A stretch of 64,000 nucleotides of DNA from Fibrella rubiginis (GTDB lineage: Bacteria; Bacteroidota; Bacteroidia; Cytophagales; Spirosomataceae), in the NCBI RefSeq assembly GCF_017353185.1, contig NZ_JAFMYV010000002.1, positions 124,001 to 188,000 of the forward strand. Direction: 5' to 3'. Every line of letters starts with the position of its first letter. Position 1 is the first letter of the stretch. Position numbers and translations under genes: made by a program. Shown piece by piece: positions 52,898 to 61,886 of this stretch. Below the pieces are notes generated by a model. The model searched no databases. It was given only the letters and a program-made list of their open reading frames with translations, and was not told the DNA's origin.

Positions 52898-53080
52898 CCG
52901 AACCCGTGCGAACTGCCTCAAGTTGTTCACTACGGGCCTCTCACATGCTTTTTCTGTTGCCACCGCACAGTCTGTCGACTCGATGCCAATGGCTTGTTAT
53001 AGTGTAAAGGATACCCTGGTAGCCACCGATAGGCCCAAGGCCAAATCATTACCCACTAGGCTGGCTTCAGTACTGCAAAG

Positions 53081-53317
53081 ATGCCCACCGCAAAACTGCC
53101 GATGGCTGATGAGAAGGCTCTCGCAACAACCAGAACGCAGGTTATGGCGTTGGGCAAAACGGCAAATGTAGCCCGGCGGAGCAGAATACCCAGACGTTCG
53201 CGAAAGTCAAGAAGACGTTGGAGCGGGGCTCAACGGAGGTCGAAACGGTAAGTCTAACCGGAATCAGCCTGTCAAGTGTGAAGCGGCACCGAAAATTGAC
53301 GGTTCGCCGTTGCGATT
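53081..53317 (+). pseudogene. Possible remnant of a helix-turn-helix gene, frameshifted
   Basis: From ATG 53081 one frame reads ..TTRTQVMALGKTANVAR, and shifting frame near 53164 gives AEQNTQTFAKVKKTLERGS and then EVETVSLTGISLSSVKRHRK, which looks like the end of a DNA-binding protein (GIS..SVKRH turn). The frame ends in an ACGGTTCGCCGTTGCG motif (53299). Weak evidence; no family named. The rest of 52898-53596 holds no gene I can support. Confidence 0.35.
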
Positions 53318-53557
53318 GAAAAAACGTTATTGTACTTGTCGTATGTTCCGAGCAGTTATACCGCCATCTCTCTAATAAAGCGCTTTTGTGAGACCGTTGT
53401 ATCGGCATTATTTTCATTCAATATGTCCACCTGCTTGAAGGCAAAAACACACAGCAGTCTGTAAAAGCAACTTTTACGTTCCGTTAACATTCTTTTACTT
53501 TCTCTCCAACATATCTCAGCACAAAGACTGGTAGGTTTACGGTCTGCCGTTGCGACC
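53299..53557. repeat. Two copies of a recurring GC-rich motif
   Basis: ACGGTTCGCCGTTGCGATT at 53299-53317 and ACGGTCTGCCGTTGCGACC at 53539-53557, 240 bp apart. The same motif is in both arms of H14 and in the tRNA-Thr pseudogene. Confidence 0.75.
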
Positions 53558-53596
53558 GTTCACGGCTGACATTCGTTGGTATCAAAAAGAAAAAGG

Positions 53597-55225
53597 ATGA
53601 ACTACTCCCGCGTATATGCTTTGTTCCTGATGACTGTTTTTCTCACTTCCTGTGGACAAAACCAAGCAAACGTATCAAACGATAACATCAAGTCCGAAAT
53701 TAAAGACATAGGGCCTAACGTAATGGTTCGTCACATAAAAAAAGGCAGAAATGGCACCATTTTAATTGCTGGCCCAAACAACTCATCATTTGGTGATGTA
53801 TTTCGATACGATGGAAAATCATTTACGAATCTCACAAGTAAAGCAGGCCAGCACCGATTCTGGGATGTCTTGGAAGACCGACGAGGAAATAGTTGGTTCG
53901 CTTCTACTGATTCAGGTGCTTTTTATTACAACGGAAAATCCTTTCAACGGTTCACTACTGCGGAGGGCCTGGCAGATAACCGCGTCATGTGTATTTATGA
54001 AGATAAAGCTGGCATTATTTGGTTGGGTACCGGAAATGGCCTAAGCCGTTATGATGGGAAATCGTTTCGAAACTTTAAAAATCCGAACCCCTCGCGTGAT
54101 GGTAACGGAAGAAACTGGAATAATGATATTACTACCATCATTGAAGATAAAACTGGGAAATTGTGGGTTGGCACAAGGGGTACTGCTTTCGTTTTTGACG
54201 GAAAAACATTTACCAATTTAATCTATAAAGGTGAACCCTTTCTCGGCGTTTGGGGGATAATGGAAGATAAAAAAGGGGCTATTTGGCTCGGCGGTTTCAA
54301 TGTTAAAGGAGGCCGGCGGCCCGGTGGCCTTTATCGCTACGACGGCAGTAGCTTTACGAAGGTATCCGATAGAGGTGCTTATGCTATAATCCAGGACAAA
54401 AAAGGAAACATCTGGACCACTGGTCCGGTAAATTCTGCTAATTGGACGGTTCAGGCACTTTCCCGTTATGACGCAAAGTCCTTGGATAGGAATGAGCCTG
54501 CGGTAACCGAGATAATGTCAGGAAGGTCTTTTCTGGGGCTTTCGGAAGCGAATGATGGAAGTGTTTGGTTTGGCGATGCGACCGGCGTGTATCGTTATGA
54601 TGGGAAGACCATCACGGACTTTTATAATAAAGAGGGTCAGAAAAAATATAGCATAGATACGAAGCAAAGTATTGTCATCTGGAAAGGTTCTTATCTACTT
54701 GGTGCATGGGAAGGTTCTATGTTAGTTAGTGATGGTTCCATTAAAGGAAACGTCGATCTGGTAAAGGGAGACTTGTTGATTGAAAACCGTCATCTGGTGG
54801 GTGGTACAGTTGACGTCGACATGGCTACAGCTGCACAAAAATTTGATGATCAACGTTCATACAATAGACTACCTGGTTTTTTGGATGTCAAAAAATTCCC
54901 TGTGTCTACGCTCGCAATTACGAAGGTTGAAACAGGGAATGGTGGAGATACAAAAGTTCCAAATGACGGAAGTATAAGAGTTAAGGATGAAAATATAAAA
55001 GTTACAGGGAACCTGACCTTTGAAGGTATCACGAAGGCAGTTACTTTTCCAGCCGAAATGTATTTTAAGGACGGAATGGACGGAACTGTCGAGCTGAATG
55101 GCACGCTGGTTATTGACCGAACAGAGTGGGATATAGATTATAGATCAGAAAAGCGCTTTTATCAGTCTAGTGTTGGAATTTCGGACGACGTTAAACTTTT
55201 TATAAAAATCGTTGCAAAAAAATAA
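53597..55225 (+). CDS. Lipoprotein fusing a two-component-type propeller with a YceI-like domain
   Basis: 542 residues from ATG 53597; the TTG at 53576 is rejected. Lipobox FLTSC. Residues 30-360 are repeats of the ligand-sensing propeller kind (GKSFTNLT, IIWLGTGNGLSRYDGKSF, LWVGTRG, SVWFGDATGVYRYDGK). Residues 365-540 are a YceI-like lipocalin (LIENRHLVGGTVDVDM, LDVKKFP, VTGNLTFEGITKAVTFPAEM). No histidine kinase follows. The gene is distinctly AT-richer than its neighbours, suggesting transfer. Confidence 0.78.
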   Translation: MNYSRVYALFLMTVFLTSCGQNQANVSNDNIKSEIKDIGPNVMVRHIKKGRNGTILIAGPNNSSFGDVFRYDGKSFTNLTSKAGQHRFWDVLEDRRGNSWFASTDSGAFYYNGKSFQRFTTAEGLADNRVMCIYEDKAGIIWLGTGNGLSRYDGKSFRNFKNPNPSRDGNGRNWNNDITTIIEDKTGKLWVGTRGTAFVFDGKTFTNLIYKGEPFLGVWGIMEDKKGAIWLGGFNVKGGRRPGGLYRYDGSSFTKVSDRGAYAIIQDKKGNIWTTGPVNSANWTVQALSRYDAKSLDRNEPAVTEIMSGRSFLGLSEANDGSVWFGDATGVYRYDGKTITDFYNKEGQKKYSIDTKQSIVIWKGSYLLGAWEGSMLVSDGSIKGNVDLVKGDLLIENRHLVGGTVDVDMATAAQKFDDQRSYNRLPGFLDVKKFPVSTLAITKVETGNGGDTKVPNDGSIRVKDENIKVTGNLTFEGITKAVTFPAEMYFKDGMDGTVELNGTLVIDRTEWDIDYRSEKRFYQSSVGISDDVKLFIKIVAKK

Positions 55226-55541
55226 ATAGTTAGCGCTGATTAAAGTTGTCGGCGAAAGGAATTCATTCCTTTTGTTTATTGCTGGAGCAGACACAGTCAA
55301 TGTAGCCGAGCAAATTGTCGAGCAGCTAAAAAACAAGTGGACGCTTAGCTGTTTCTCGAAACACCCGTTTTCTGCGACGGTAGTCAATCTTATACAAGCT
55401 ATGTTAAGGTAGAGGGCACCCGTGGCCCAGCACTGCGCCAGACCGGGTGCATCGTTGACCTGTCTGTTGATGGTTGTGAATCATTAAATCCAAAAAGCAT
55501 GCGAGTAGCGTACCAGGCAACGATTTGGCAAGACACCAGCC
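55226..55541. other. Gap between convergent genes with one small hairpin
   Basis: AAAGGAAT..ATTCCTTTT at about 55257-55275 could terminate the propeller-YceI transcript. No gene or long inverted repeat is visible in the rest. Confidence 0.5.
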
Positions 55542-56981
55542 TTACTTCCAGCCGCCGCCAAGGGCCCGATACGTGTTGACCAGGGCGTTCATTTGCTGCA
55601 TCCGCGTCTCTATTAACTCAATTCGCGCTTCCAGCACGTCGCGCTGGGTCAGGAGCACCTCCATGTAATCGGCGCGGGCAGAGGTGAACAGCTTGAGTGA
55701 AATCCCCGTAGACCGGTTTAGCGCGTCTACCTGATTGCTTTTCTGGCCGTACTTTTTTTCCAGATTGTCAATATTTGCCAACTGGTTGGCCACTTCCACA
55801 TAGGCGTTCAATACTGCTTTTTCGTAGTTATAAATGGCCTGAATCTGCCGTGCGCTGGCCGTCCGGTACGTGGCGGTGATCGCGTTTTTGTTGATCAGCG
55901 GTCCGGCCAGTCCCCCCGCCAGCGAGGCGAAGATGGATTCGGGGACGTTGCCCAGATACAGCGGGTTATAGGCCATCAGTCCCAGCGAAGCCGACAGCGT
56001 CAGTGTGGGGTAAAAATTGGCCCTGGCCACCTGCACGTCCAGCTTGGCGGCTTCCAGGTTCAACTCCGCCTGCCGAATGTCGGGGCGGTTTTCGAGTAGT
56101 TGCGTGGGGACGCCCGCAAAGATTTTGGGCGGCGTCAGCTGAATAAAGCCGTCGGCATTGCGGTTGACGTGTTGCGGAAAACGACCCATCAGGTAATTGA
56201 TGTGGTTTTCGGTTTGCACAATCTGCTGTTGAACCTCGTATTGGTGCGCTTGAGTCTTAAACACTTCAGCCTCAAACCGTTGAACGGCCAACTCTGTCAC
56301 TTTGGCGGCCTCTTTCTGCTGCCGGGTAATCGACAGTGCGTTGTTCAGGATGCCAATGTTGGTTTGAATAATGGCCAGCTGATTGTCATAGCTCAACAAT
56401 TCGTAGTACGAATTGGCAATTTCGGCCACGAGGTTTGTCACCACAAAATTTTTCCCTTCCACCGACGCCAGGTAACTGGCAATAGCCGACTTCTTGGCGT
56501 TGCGCAGCTTACGCCAGATGTCTACTTCCCAGGTGGCCGTGGGGCCCAAAAATACGTTGGGCAGTACCTCCGGCGTGGGTTTGCCGGGCCGGATTTCGGT
56601 GTAGGCATCACTGGCTCCCTGGCTGGTGTAGCGGGGCACTTTATCAATACTGGCCCCGCCGCCCAGGGTTACGAAGGGCCGGTAGGCCCCCGCCCGAGTC
56701 AACACTTCGTTGTTGGCAATCTGCAGATCCTGCAACGTAACGTTCAGGTCCTGGTTGTTGCGCAACGCCGTGTCGATCAATGCCGCCAGATAAGGGTCTG
56801 TGAAATACGTTTTCCAACTGGTTTTGGCCGAGTTGGTGGTGTCCTGGCTGTTGGCAAACTGGCCTGGCACACTCCGGTTAACGTCGCGGTTGACAAGGTT
56901 GGCTGGGGGGGTGCATGCCCAAAACAGAGAGGCCAGCACACCCATTGCCAACAGTTTATACGTGATTGACTTCTTCAACAT
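55542..56981 (-). CDS. Outer-membrane efflux lipoprotein, TolC/CusC (NodT) type
   Basis: 479 residues from ATG 56981, where the signal starts (MLKKSITYKLLAMGVLAS) and ends in a FWAC lipobox. Two TolC repeats: AALIDTALRNNQDLNVTLQDLQIAN and LENRPDIRQAELNLEAAKLDVQVARANFYPT. The GASIDKV/LGPTATWEVDIW phrase is family-typical. A longer frame from 57035 has no signal peptide. Its ATG lies 26 nt inside the end of the RND pump gene, so translation is likely coupled. Confidence 0.92.
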   Translation of the reverse strand: MLKKSITYKLLAMGVLASLFWACTPPANLVNRDVNRSVPGQFANSQDTTNSAKTSWKTYFTDPYLAALIDTALRNNQDLNVTLQDLQIANNEVLTRAGAYRPFVTLGGGASIDKVPRYTSQGASDAYTEIRPGKPTPEVLPNVFLGPTATWEVDIWRKLRNAKKSAIASYLASVEGKNFVVTNLVAEIANSYYELLSYDNQLAIIQTNIGILNNALSITRQQKEAAKVTELAVQRFEAEVFKTQAHQYEVQQQIVQTENHINYLMGRFPQHVNRNADGFIQLTPPKIFAGVPTQLLENRPDIRQAELNLEAAKLDVQVARANFYPTLTLSASLGLMAYNPLYLGNVPESIFASLAGGLAGPLINKNAITATYRTASARQIQAIYNYEKAVLNAYVEVANQLANIDNLEKKYGQKSNQVDALNRSTGISLKLFTSARADYMEVLLTQRDVLEARIELIETRMQQMNALVNTYRALGGGWK

Positions 56982-59900
56982 GGTTAGTGTGGTGATTATC
57001 GGATGGTTCAGATAGGGGTGATTCGTCTTCGTCATTAATCAGGTGCCGACCGTCGGCCAATGAGCCAAAGATGAAGTACAGCCCGGGAATGATGATAACC
57101 CCGAACAACGTACCGAATAACATACCTCCCAGGGCTGAGGCGCCGATGGTCCGGTTGCCAATGGCACCCGCGCCGCTGGCACTGATCAGCGGAATAAGAC
57201 CGGCCACGAAGGCAAACGAGGTCATCAGAATAGGGCGGAAACGAACTTTGGCTCCTTCGATGGCGGCGTTCAGAATGGTCTCACCCTGCTGCCGTTTCTG
57301 CACGGCAAACTCTACGATCAGTACCGCGTTTTTACCCAGCAGACCAATCAGCATGATAAGGCCGATCTGCGCGTAAATGTTGTTTTCCAGCCCCATCAGT
57401 TTCAGCAGCAGGAATGAGCCGAATACCCCCACCGGCAGCGAAAACACCACCGCCAGCGGTATGATGAAGCTTTCGTACTGCGCTGCCAGCACCATATAAA
57501 CGAACGCCAGCACGATCAGGAACACATACAGCGACTCGTTGCCCCGAATCGATTCGTCGTACGACAGACCTTCAAATGCAATGTCGTAGCCCTTGGGCAG
57601 CGTTTTGGCCGACACCTCCCGGATCGCCTGAATGGCATCGGCCGTGGTGTAACCTTTGGCCGGAAGACCCTGGATGGCGGCTGAATTATACAGGTTGAAC
57701 CGGGTAATCTCGTTGGGGCCCTGTCCTTTTTTCAGCTGCATAAACGATGAGTACGGTACCATTTCGCCAGCGTCGTTTTTGACGAACAGCTTGAGCAGAT
57801 CGGAGGGCAGCCGCCGGAAACTGGGGTCCGACTGCACATACACTTTGAAAAACTGGTTGTATTTGATGAACCCCTGCTCGTAGGTACTACCGATCAGGAT
57901 GTTCAGGTTGTCCATTGCCTTGCCAATCGACACCCCCTTCTGCATGGCCAGGTTGTTGTCGATCTCCAGTTCATACTGCGGGTAGTTGGCGGCGAAAAAC
58001 GTGAACAGGCCGGTCAGTTCTTTGCGCTTGCCCAGGTCCTCCATAAACTGCTTATTGATCTTGTCGAACTCGCGGTAGTCCGTGTCGGTCGTTTTATCCA
58101 GCAGGCGCATCGAGAAACCGCCCGACGTACCAAAGCCGGGGATGGCGGGTGGCTCAAAGAACTCGACAGTTGCCCCAAGGCCTTTCGATTTCTCCTCCAG
58201 CTCTTCCATGATCTCTTTCACATTCTTGTCGCGATCCGACCACGATTTCAGGTTGATCAGACACGTACCCGCGTTAGACCCACGTCCCTCGGTCATGATT
58301 TCGTAACCGGCCAGCGATGAGATGGACTCGATACCCGGCACGCCTTCGCAAATCCGTTGCAATCGTCGCGACACCTCGTTGGTTTTTTCCAGCGTTGATC
58401 CCGGCGGCGTCTGGATGATGGCGTAAATGGTGCTCTGATCCTCGTTGGGGATGAAGCCCGCGGGCAGCACTTCATTCACGAACACAATACCCAGACAAAA
58501 TCCGACCAGTACGGCGAACGTGACGAAGCGCCGGTTCACGATTAGCCGCAACAGGCCTACATACCAGCCGGTCATGTTGTCGAAGCCCCGGTTGAAACTG
58601 TCGAGCGCACGACTCAAAATGTTCTTTTTCTGAGGGTGCCCATGGTGGTTTTTCAACAGCATGGCGCACAGTACGGGCGTCAGCGTGAGAGCGATAATGG
58701 CCGAAATTACAATGGAACTGGCCATCGTAATGGAGAACTGCCGGTAGAACGTACCCACCGGACCGGTCATAAACGAGATGGGCAGGAACACCGACACCAT
58801 CACCAGCGTAATGGCGATAATGGCCCCGCTGATCTCGCCAAGCACTTTTTTCACCGCATTGAACGGCGATATATCCGGCTCTTCCTGCATCTTGGCGTGC
58901 ACGGCTTCCACCACCACAATGGCATCGTCGACCACGATACCGATAGCCAGCACCAGGGCGAACAGCGTGATAAGGTTGATGGACAGGCCAAACGCCTGAA
59001 TCACGAAAAACGCCCCAACCAGCGATACCGGCACCGCCAGAATTGGAATGAGTGTAGAACGCCAGTCGCCCAGAAAGATGAACACTACCAGGGCAACCAG
59101 GATAAACGCGTCGCGCAGCGTGTCGATTACCTGCTCGATAGAGGCGTCCAGGAAGTTCGATACGTCATAGCTGATTTTGTAGTCGACCCCCGGAGGAAAA
59201 GACGCTTTCATGACCTCGAGCTTCTTTTTCACTTCGTTGATGACGTCGCTGGCGTTACTGCCGTAGTTCTGCCGCAACACAATAGCCGCCGATGCATGAC
59301 CATCCAGGTTGGAGTAGATATCGAAAAATTCGCTGCCCAACTCAACGTGCGCAATGTCTTTCAGGTGGATGCTCTCTCCCTGCGGATTGGCCCGGATAAT
59401 GATGCTCTCGTATTCTTCAGGTTTGTTATAGCGGCCCTTGTAGGTCAGTACGTACTCCAGCGACTGCGCCGCAATGCCGGAGCTTTGCCCAATCCGACCG
59501 GGTCGACCAATGATGCTCTGTTCGCCAATGGCCTTCATCACTTCCTCTACCGACACGTTGTAGGCCCGCATCCGCTCCGGGTTCAGCCAGACGCGCATGG
59601 CGTAGCGTCGGCTACCCAATATCTGCGCCCGCGCCACACCCCTGGTTCGCTGGATTTCGGGGATCATTTTCACCGTGGCGTAGTTGAACAGGAATTTTTC
59701 GTCAATACTCTTTTCCTTCGAATAGAGGTTGACGTACATGAGCATACTAGGCTGGATGGGCGTGATGATTACCCCTTCGCGCTGCACCAGTTCGGGCAGC
59801 AGCGGCATCACCTGGTCAACCCGCGTTTTCACCCGGATCACGGCGTCGTTGGGGTCGGTGCCGGGTTCAAAAATGATGCGGAGTGTGGCCTCACCGGCAC

Positions 59901-60150
59901 TGGTGGCGTCGGTGGCAATGTAGCGCATGTCCTGCACGCCGTTGATGGCCTGTTCCAGCGTAATCAACGTCGATTTCACCAGCACGTCGGCACTGGAACC
60001 GGGGTAGGCAATGAAGATATTGACGGTGGTGGGGGCGATGTCGGGGAATTGAGAAATGGGTAATTTCTTGATAGCCAGCGCCCCTACAAAAACAATCATG
60101 ACCGATATCACAATCGCGAATACGGGCCTGCGTATGAATTTAGAAAACAT
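56956..60150 (-). CDS. RND multidrug efflux permease (AcrB/HAE1 type)
   Basis: 1064 residues with the MFSKFIRRPVFAIVISVM start of the family. Twelve membrane helices; Asp pair in LAIGIVVDDAIVVVEAV; pore-domain phrase SSAGVGVG-like regions and the C-terminal GLLGKNAVLIVEFA and IRMRPILMT-like KVRFRPILMTS. Middle gene of the complete adaptor-pump-channel operon (60260-61342, 56956-60150, 55542-56981). Distinct from the pump at 36113, to which it is only family-related. Confidence 0.94.
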   Translation of the reverse strand: MFSKFIRRPVFAIVISVMIVFVGALAIKKLPISQFPDIAPTTVNIFIAYPGSSADVLVKSTLITLEQAINGVQDMRYIATDATSAGEATLRIIFEPGTDPNDAVIRVKTRVDQVMPLLPELVQREGVIITPIQPSMLMYVNLYSKEKSIDEKFLFNYATVKMIPEIQRTRGVARAQILGSRRYAMRVWLNPERMRAYNVSVEEVMKAIGEQSIIGRPGRIGQSSGIAAQSLEYVLTYKGRYNKPEEYESIIIRANPQGESIHLKDIAHVELGSEFFDIYSNLDGHASAAIVLRQNYGSNASDVINEVKKKLEVMKASFPPGVDYKISYDVSNFLDASIEQVIDTLRDAFILVALVVFIFLGDWRSTLIPILAVPVSLVGAFFVIQAFGLSINLITLFALVLAIGIVVDDAIVVVEAVHAKMQEEPDISPFNAVKKVLGEISGAIIAITLVMVSVFLPISFMTGPVGTFYRQFSITMASSIVISAIIALTLTPVLCAMLLKNHHGHPQKKNILSRALDSFNRGFDNMTGWYVGLLRLIVNRRFVTFAVLVGFCLGIVFVNEVLPAGFIPNEDQSTIYAIIQTPPGSTLEKTNEVSRRLQRICEGVPGIESISSLAGYEIMTEGRGSNAGTCLINLKSWSDRDKNVKEIMEELEEKSKGLGATVEFFEPPAIPGFGTSGGFSMRLLDKTTDTDYREFDKINKQFMEDLGKRKELTGLFTFFAANYPQYELEIDNNLAMQKGVSIGKAMDNLNILIGSTYEQGFIKYNQFFKVYVQSDPSFRRLPSDLLKLFVKNDAGEMVPYSSFMQLKKGQGPNEITRFNLYNSAAIQGLPAKGYTTADAIQAIREVSAKTLPKGYDIAFEGLSYDESIRGNESLYVFLIVLAFVYMVLAAQYESFIIPLAVVFSLPVGVFGSFLLLKLMGLENNIYAQIGLIMLIGLLGKNAVLIVEFAVQKRQQGETILNAAIEGAKVRFRPILMTSFAFVAGLIPLISASGAGAIGNRTIGASALGGMLFGTLFGVIIIPGLYFIFGSLADGRHLINDEDESPLSEPSDNHHTNHVEEVNHV

Positions 60151-60170
60151 CGTTTTAGTGTCTTATAGAA

Positions 60171-60235
60171 CGCTGATTTTTAAGATGGTTATGATTCATT
60201 ATGACTTGAAATCATATGTATCACACTAATCAGCG
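60171..60235. repeat. Decayed inverted repeat between adaptor and pump
   Basis: CGCTGATT (60171-60178) with AATCAGCG (60228-60235), and ATGATT with AATCAT on the same axis; the bases between are mismatched. TTATGATTCATTATGA matches the arm style of H13. It looks like an old hairpin losing symmetry. Confidence 0.6.
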
Positions 60236-60259
60236 TCCCATGCTATTTAAAATAGGTGA

Positions 60260-61342
60260 CTATTCAGCATACAGGCCCAAATGAGAAATAACCGCAGCGG
60301 GTTGCTCGAATTTGGGGTGTATTTTTTCGTTTTCTTTCACCTGGCGCAAGCCTTCCAGCAGAATCCGGTCGTCTTTCCGTAGCCCCGATTTAACCACGAA
60401 AATGTGCGGCATCTCGGCGGCAATCGTGATTTCCCTCGACCGGATCACGTTGTTTTTATCGACCACGTAGACGTACTTTTTTTCCAGCACCTCGAAGGTG
60501 GCTTTCTGCGGAATAATGAGCGCGTGCTTGATGGGCACGGTCATGCGAACGTTGCCGGTTTCGCCATGACGTAGCAGACCGTTGGGGTTTGGAAATGTAG
60601 CCCGGAAGGCGATGTTGCCGGTTTCATTGTTGAAGTCAGCCTCAATGGTTTGCACCACGCCCGGGTATTGAAACAACTCGTTGTTAGCCATCACCAGGCT
60701 CACGTTGGTCATGTTTTCCTGCTGCGTGTGGGTCTTGAAATCAAGGTATTCTGCTTCTGGTACGTTGAAATACACCCACATTTTGCTGTTATCAGACAGC
60801 GTCGTCAGCAGATCGCCTTCATTGACAAGGCTGCCCAGCCGGACCTGAAAGTGGTCCATGATACCTCCGAACGGTGCTTTTATCGACGTAAACTGCAAAT
60901 GCGTCTGGGCCAGCGATACCTCCGCTTTCGCCTTGTCGAACTTGGCTTTCGCCAGGGCCAGTTCATTTTTCGACACAATATTGCTGTCGGCAAGCTGCTT
61001 GGTATTCTTGTATTCGATGCCTACGTAGTTGGCTTCGGCCTGTGATTTTTGCAGTTCGGCATTGTAGATCAGGGGCATAATCTGAAACATAGGTTGCCCT
61101 TGCCGTACCCGCTGCCCCTCATCCACAAAAATTTTCTGGAGATACCCCTTCTCCAAAGCCCTCATTTCGATATGTTGAATGGCGTGAATCTGACACACAT
61201 AGTCTTTGGCAATCGTCGTATCTCTTTCCAGCGGGCTGGTAACCAGAAACTGAACGTCTTCTTCTTTGGCCTCTTCTTTTTTTTCACAGCTTGTAGCGAA
61301 CAAAAGCACGCACAAACTCATGAACAGTGGTATTCGCTTCAT
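60260..61342 (-). CDS. RND efflux periplasmic adaptor lipoprotein
   Basis: 360 residues. Lipobox LFATSC with KKEEAKEED after it. Lipoyl halves (IEMRALEKGYLQKIFVDEGQRVRQGQ; SIKAPFGGIMDHFQVRLGSLVNEGD) around a coiled-coil hairpin of about 60 residues (95-150), then barrel and membrane-proximal domains. First gene of the RND operon, 109 nt upstream of the pump. Confidence 0.92.
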   Translation of the reverse strand: MKRIPLFMSLCVLLFATSCEKKEEAKEEDVQFLVTSPLERDTTIAKDYVCQIHAIQHIEMRALEKGYLQKIFVDEGQRVRQGQPMFQIMPLIYNAELQKSQAEANYVGIEYKNTKQLADSNIVSKNELALAKAKFDKAKAEVSLAQTHLQFTSIKAPFGGIMDHFQVRLGSLVNEGDLLTTLSDNSKMWVYFNVPEAEYLDFKTHTQQENMTNVSLVMANNELFQYPGVVQTIEADFNNETGNIAFRATFPNPNGLLRHGETGNVRMTVPIKHALIIPQKATFEVLEKKYVYVVDKNNVIRSREITIAAEMPHIFVVKSGLRKDDRILLEGLRQVKENEKIHPKFEQPAAVISHLGLYAE

Positions 61343-61886
61343 AATATGTTGACTTTACTTACTCAGTTGTGGGGGGAATTCCGTTTGATGAGGCATTGGG
61401 TACGGTAGTAACAGCAAAAGCGCCACACCCAGGCCATTGAAAAAATGGGGGGAGGCTGTCGGTGTTGCGTGACTTGCGTCTGAATTGGTTGACGCAAAGC
61501 AAGACCCGCGAGATTAAAAAGGTATGAGAGAAAAATTAGAAGGTATTAAAAGAATGCTAATACGGGCCTTATTCAGTCGATACTGAGCGTACGGATCTCT
61601 ATAAAATACTATTTTTTATTTGGAGAATCTAGATTGGCAAAAGTCTGCACGTTGTGAGCCCGATGCACTTACTGCGGGCGATGTACTTGCTGCATGCCCG
61701 GGCAATAGACTGTAAGCTCTTTTTTCGTGCATTCGTGAGCCGATATACTACCTAAAAAGCAGTAGACGGTTTGATGTGTTTTACTTTAGTTAATTATTAC
61801 TTAGTATTGTAACTACCTAGTAATACATTAGTGCATCCAGTAACTAAAAAAGGCTTTCGGGCTTAACGTTTACGCTTTATCTCTTT
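61343..61886. other. Divergent regulatory gap
   Basis: 540 nt between the RND operon and the M28 peptidase. Contains TTGCGTC (61474-61480) facing GACGCAA (61491-61497), about 130 nt before the adaptor ATG, a possible operator; a tandem pair CGATGCACTTACTGC / CGATGTACTTGCTGC near 61660-61695; and an AT-rich stretch (61780-61840) likely holding the M28 promoter. No long hairpin. Confidence 0.5.

Noticed and set aside
61795..61830. Imperfect palindrome ATTACTTAG..CTAGTAAT as an operator
   Set aside because: Only about eight pairs with a bulge in AT-rich DNA; expected by chance and too weak to list as a regulatory site.
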